Positions 60,251 to 64,000 of a stretch of 64,000 nt of DNA are shown here, one piece after another. Location: assembly GCA_963930655.1 (NCBI GenBank), contig OZ005614.1:1364001-1428000 (forward strand). Direction: 5' to 3'. Position numbers and translations under genes: made by a program. Each line of letters begins with the position of its first letter. The stretch's first letter is position 1. This DNA comes from Myrica gale (lineage: Eukaryota > Streptophyta > Magnoliopsida > Fagales > Myricaceae). The notes below the pieces were generated by a model, which did no database searches, had not been told where the DNA came from, and worked only from the letters and a program-made list of their open reading frames with translations.

Positions 60251-60490
60251 TTTGGACGTGGGCTAAGCGGAAATCTGATACTAGAAAAGCTACGCATTAG
60301 AAACGTAGACGGAAAACCAAACGACCTTCACGGATCATGCCAACCTCATTTTCCCCCATGACAATACAAGGGTTGTTTCTTCTGGTACCCACAAGTCCAT
60401 TCACCGTCTTCTCTCATTATAAATTTCATTCACAAATAAACCAAAATTGCCCCAGAGACAACTTCTAATCCTCTTCAATTTCCTCAGAAA

Positions 60491-61926
60491 ATGGCAGAGA
60501 TCACATACATTTGCAAACGAACTGTGGTTAGCACCAAACCGATCCAACCCGGAACCTAGTGTCCCTTTTCAGTGCTCGATCGCCAAATGGAGAAAAAACA
60601 CACTAGGATAGTGTGCTACTACGAGTGGCCTAAGGGGAAGACAGGGGCCGGAGAGATCACCGAAAGGCTTAGTGAGTCCCTATCGGAGGTGCTTACGTAT
60701 TTTCCGAAAGTGACCGTAAGGTTGATAAGAAATGACAAAGGGCATTGGGCGATCAAATGCTACGACGCTGGAGTGAGAATGGTGGAAGCTAGGGCCAAAG
60801 GGAGCGTGGATGATTGGCCACAGAGTGTCGACCGGGACAAGGAGCTTATGCTTGTGTTCTGGGAGGAGATATTCTCTAAGTCATACTTTTGGTGTACGTT
60901 TTATGTTCAGGTATCTATGGTCTTATCCCTCTCTATAAAAAAGACAAAAATCTTTGAGATTTTCTCTCCTTTTAATTTCAGGTAACTGAATTTGAAGAAG
61001 GTGGGCTGGCAATTGGCCTGAGCTGCTTTCATCTCCTGGCGGATCCCACTTGTGCCGCTCTGTTCATCAAGGCTTGGGCAGACACAGCCTTGGGCCGGAA
61101 AATGCTTTCTCCTCCTTTCTTGTTTCTTCCACCCACTGCCGCCCCGAAGACCTGGTAACAAAATTCCTAGCCACGAGCCGTACACTGCCTTAATCGACCA
61201 CTACAAACTATCCATCGAGAAGTCCGCTCCATTTACAGACGCAAAACACACAACTATAGCCCTAGCATTTTCCGACCACATGGTCCAAGCCTGTATGAGG
61301 ATGGCCCAGTCACCTCCTGCACCGAACAACCCCGATCTGTCCCCCTTTTGAGGCCTTAGCTGGGCTTCTCTGGGTCTGTGTGAGCAAGGTGAAAGGTTTG
61401 AGAAATGGGCTAGTTAACATGTCCATTTGTTTGGATTCAAGAAAAGTCTTGGGCTTACATAAAGGGTTTTTCGGAAACTGCACTGTTTATAATAAGGTCC
61501 ATTCGGCTGGTACGAACGAACACAGATTACTCCAAGCTGCTAGAGCTACAGGGGAAGTGGTGGCAAAAATGGACTGCGAGCGGGTATTGGATTTAATCGA
61601 GTGGCTTGAACGCAACAATAGCGAATCACCAACAGTAACGAATACTTGTGATCTAATTTGTGCGGATTTAGAGGTTGGGAGCGCAAATTCTACAGAATTC
61701 CTTGAAGGGTTGAAACCAATTCGTATTTCGTGTCATGTCGAGCCAGTGTTTGGAATTGGGCAGGTCTCTATTTGTCCGGCTCCGGGCTCCCCCAAACGAG
61801 GGTCCATTGGGCAGGGTGGTTATGGTCACGCTTCCAGAGGATGAGGTGCTTAAGCTGTGTGAAGATGAACTTCTTCTGCAATTATCTCCTACCACTTTGA
61901 TGGGCGAGAAGAAAAACCATGCTTGA
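60491..61926 (+). pseudogene. BAHD acyltransferase-like, CER2/CER26 type, multiply broken
   Basis: Exon 1 (60491-60910) starts MAEITYICKRTVVSTKPIQP, has TAG at codon 23 (60557-60559), then resumes in frame with CPFSVLDRQMEKKHTRIVCY. Exon 2 (60982 onward) holds VTEFEEGGLAIGLSCFHLLA with the HxxxD motif (HLLAD). A frameshift near 61130 leads to TAA at 61156; the match continues in another frame (HPLPPRRPGNKIP...). A second shift at about 61346 precedes EALAGLLWVCVSKVKGL, and a third at about 61760-61780 precedes RVVMVTLPEDEVLKLCEDEL, which ends at 61926. Family members of the CER2 clade work with KCS enzymes in the ER to extend fatty acids to C28 and longer for wax. Four lesions over an almost complete length show a dead gene with slow decay. 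Confidence 0.9.
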
Positions 61927-62339
61927 CATGAAAAAAGGTTGCAATTGGGTGCCATTTTCTCACTATCTATGTACGCTTCTGGGGGAGAGACAAAGGTGGA
62001 TATAATATTAATCTCAATTTCCATGTTGTATAAGTGGCCGTACAATCTGGTGAAGACAGTTTGGGTCAGTTTTAGTCTTATTCTATGCAAGAAACCAATG
62101 AAAGTACAGTCGTCAATTGTTGGCCGTACAATCTGATGAAGACAGTTTGGCCGTTTGGGACCTTGGGTCGGGTAAGGTGATTGAAAGTATGGAATACAGG
62201 AATATAAAACTTATTTATCTGTTCGCACCTACTGAGAGTCGGAGCCCATCAGTAAATGGGCTGTGGGAATCCTAAAAGAGATTACTTAGTAGGCCGTTAA
62301 AGCCCAATGGTTAGTACTTAGCAACAACAAAAAAGAACG
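61927..62339. other. Spacer before tRNA
   Basis: No gene is seen. ggccgtacaatctg and ataagtggccgtacaatctggtgaagacagttt-like text occurs twice (about 62035 and 62120), a local duplication of about 25 bp. Confidence 0.5.
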
Positions 62340-62411
62340 TGCGTCTGCCGGGAGTCGAACCCGGGTCTATTGCTTGGAAGGCAATTATCCTAACCGTTGG
62401 ACTACAGACGC
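62340..62411 (-). tRNA. tRNA-Gly (anticodon TCC)
   Basis: A 72-nt cloverleaf on the minus strand: acceptor GCGTCTG (62411-62405) pairs with CAGACGC (62347-62341), discriminator A at 62340. D-loop AGTCCAACGGTTAGGAT, anticodon loop CTTCCAA with TCC, and TΨC arm CCGGGTTCGACTCCCGG. Internal box A and B are intact and there is no intron. CCA is not encoded, as expected. It reads GGA codons. It looks functional. Confidence 0.95.
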
Positions 62412-63227
62412 TTGCGGATTTTTCTTGTGATTTATTTTTAATAACTACTGACACCAATAGTTGTATATACTAGCCTTTTAACCTTTCTAATTAATATTCC
62501 CCTGAGAAAATCTCAATTAAAGAAATCTAACTCCTCCATCAGCACTAACCACTTTTTGTATCGCAATTAAGCAGTTGGGTCATAAAAGAATTAAGTCTTT
62601 TAATAATTTGAATGTGAGCTTCTATAAATTTACTTCTTGGTGTTCTTCCTCGTTTCTCTACTTGCCCTGAAACAACAAAAAAGGACAGTTTGGTAAAAAA
62701 ATGTGCTGAAAGAAAATGCTCTAGCACCCCATTATTGAGAACCCTGGTCCAAAAAAACTCCAGTATTTTCTCCAGACTTTGCTAAAAATCTTCAACTTGC
62801 AATTTGGTTAGTTGAATTTACGTTGAAACATAAAATACGTAAGAATAGTAATGAATTTTTTACCATGAAAGTTGAAAATAAATTATATATATATAAGACC
62901 AATCAAATTGATTTATCCTTCGTAACCCCCTCCAGCCCTGTTCTGTCTTCGAACGACTCTTTATCTCTCACTTCCAGGGCTCTGTGGCTGAAGGAAATTG
63001 AGCTTAAAGACCGGGAATTCTCTGATCATTTGCCTCTGTCTCAGTGCGTCAAGCGGACTTTGCACTAGGACTCGTCAGAGGAATTGGTGCTTTTCTCTAA
63101 GAAAGCCAAACAGGCTATCGAGTCAGATAATGAGGATTGTGTTCTAGCTCACTCTCTGGACTCTTCCCAACGATCCCACCGCTCTATCCCCTCTGTTCAA
63201 TCTTCGAAGGATCGCCGTAAGTCATCA

Positions 63228-63392
63228 GCGATAGTGATCGTTGGGATCCCAGTGCTCGAGTCTGGTGAAACAGTGGAAGATTTTGACCGGAGTTACTTCG
63301 GGTCCAGACATGACTTTCTGGGTGCCGTTGCGATAGTGATCGTTGGGATCCCAGTGCTCTTTGGGTTGATATTTGCCTTTTCCATTAATTAA
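63228..63392 (+). pseudogene. ABCG (PDR-type) transporter C-terminal relic
   Basis: The frame reads SGETVEDFDRSYFGSRHDFL, then GAVAIVIVGIPVLFGLIFAF and SIN with a stop at 63390-63392. This is the last membrane helix and tail of plant full-size ABCG/PDR pumps, which normally end about ten residues later with a basic NFQRR-like tail. No nucleotide-binding domain or other helices are nearby. A 30-bp piece coding AIVIVGIPVL is duplicated in frame (63228-63257 and 63330-63359). The upstream part of the frame (63084-63227) does not look like ABCG. It is a stray fragment. Confidence 0.72.
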
Positions 63393-64000
63393 GGCTTTTA
63401 ACTTTCAGACAAAATGAGAGCTGGACTATGGCTATATAAGGCAGCTTGCATAATTTCATGTTCTAAAATTATCTGAATTGCTCAAAGGAAGTCAAAAAAA
63501 AAAAAATCCCCAGGAAATTCAGGCAAAAGCAACCAGACTATGAAAACATCATACTTCGGAATTGCACGATAGCAGAACCAATGAGAGAAAAGAGATAACT
63601 GAATCTGCCAAAAGTCACACTTCCATTTCAAGGGTGAGTTATTTGTTTTATACAGATCAGACGGCCGAATTTCGGGAAAATATGGAACAGATATTCTTAG
63701 CTCTTCAGAATCCTTCGATGAACCCTTGAGCATCTACCCCGCCCTATATGGTAAGTAATATGCTACCCAAGCAACCTTAACATCAGTGACAGCAAAAGAT
63801 TGGCCCAAAGAGAATAAGGTCCTGATGGGCTCCTTTCATATATAATTTTTCTTTTTTCGGGTCCCAAAACAAATGAACAGTAGAACGCTCTGATGGGTTT
63901 CTTCATACTCGTAACTGACGAGGAACTCAAAACAGATTCTGAAGACTGTGCAATGATCAGTCGAAACTATATTAGAATTTATGAACAACATTGAAAGGTC
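63393..64000. other. Window end, no supported gene
   Basis: A minus-strand frame at 63482-63733 includes YDVFIVWLLLPEFPG, faintly like HVA22/REEP proteins, but too short to call. The rest shows no feature. Confidence 0.4.

Noticed and set aside
63482..63733. HVA22/REEP-like exon on the minus strand (YDVFIVWLLLPEFPG)
   Set aside because: Only about 15 residues resemble the family, upstream helices are missing and no second exon was found.

Overview
This is a stretch of a flowering-plant nuclear genome, almost certainly a eudicot. The genes are split by GT-AG introns, intergenic DNA is AT-rich, and the proteins are plant-specific forms (DUF642 cell-wall protein, EG45/plant-natriuretic-peptide-like protein, 3-ketoacyl-CoA synthase, plant QCR7). 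Plant TRIM, hAT, SINE, LINE-like and Ty3/gypsy elements sit between and inside the genes. I could not identify the species. All exon coordinates below were read by hand and, for intact genes, checked by codon arithmetic across splice sites.

Layout, left to right. The 3' exon of an ENT-domain (plant Tudor-like) gene (+, 72-905) opens the window. A compact TRIM retroelement with three LTR-like blocks (2330-3102) abuts the stop codon of a truncated RAN GTPase pseudogene (-, 3106-3943), which lies directly downstream of an intact 8-exon RAN gene (-, 5090-7703). A GH3 beta-glucosidase relic (9151-9507) and LTR-like AT-rich repeat DNA follow. Next come an intact DUF642 gene (-, 11534-14717), an intact QCR7 gene of mitochondrial complex III (-, 18612-20568) and a 10-exon bystin gene (+, 22323-28031) carrying a SINE in one intron. 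A 1.2-kb hAT-like element (30708-31929) lies in the promoter of an EG45-like gene (+, 32665-33549).

The right half holds a LINE-like retroposon with a perfect 17-bp target duplication (35188-36153), a KCS gene interrupted by one in-frame TAG (-, 36570-38162), coding relics of unknown identity, an ARM-repeat fragment, and a young full-length Ty3/gypsy chromovirus (41993-47324; LTRs differ at about 1 of 393 bases). Beyond it are a CCR4-like pseudogene (-, 48752-51272), intact NAA50 (-, 52578-54882), intact V-ATPase c'' (+, 57637-59691), a SINE, a CER2/CER26-like BAHD pseudogene (+, 60491-61926), a tRNA-Gly(TCC) (-, 62340-62411) and an ABCG/PDR C-terminal relic (63228-63392).

The intact genes are housekeeping or cell-wall genes with unrelated jobs (nuclear transport, respiration, ribosome assembly, N-terminal acetylation, vacuolar acidification). 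No operon-like or clustered system is present. The most unusual pattern is a set of seven very short insertions made only of an A- or T-tract, sometimes with a few bases of a LINE/SINE-like 3' end, each flanked by 15-28-bp direct repeats. They look like target-primed retroposition events that copied only the tail. A second theme is gene decay: seven broken gene copies or fragments, including two genes of very-long-chain fatty-acid elongation (KCS and a CER2-like gene).
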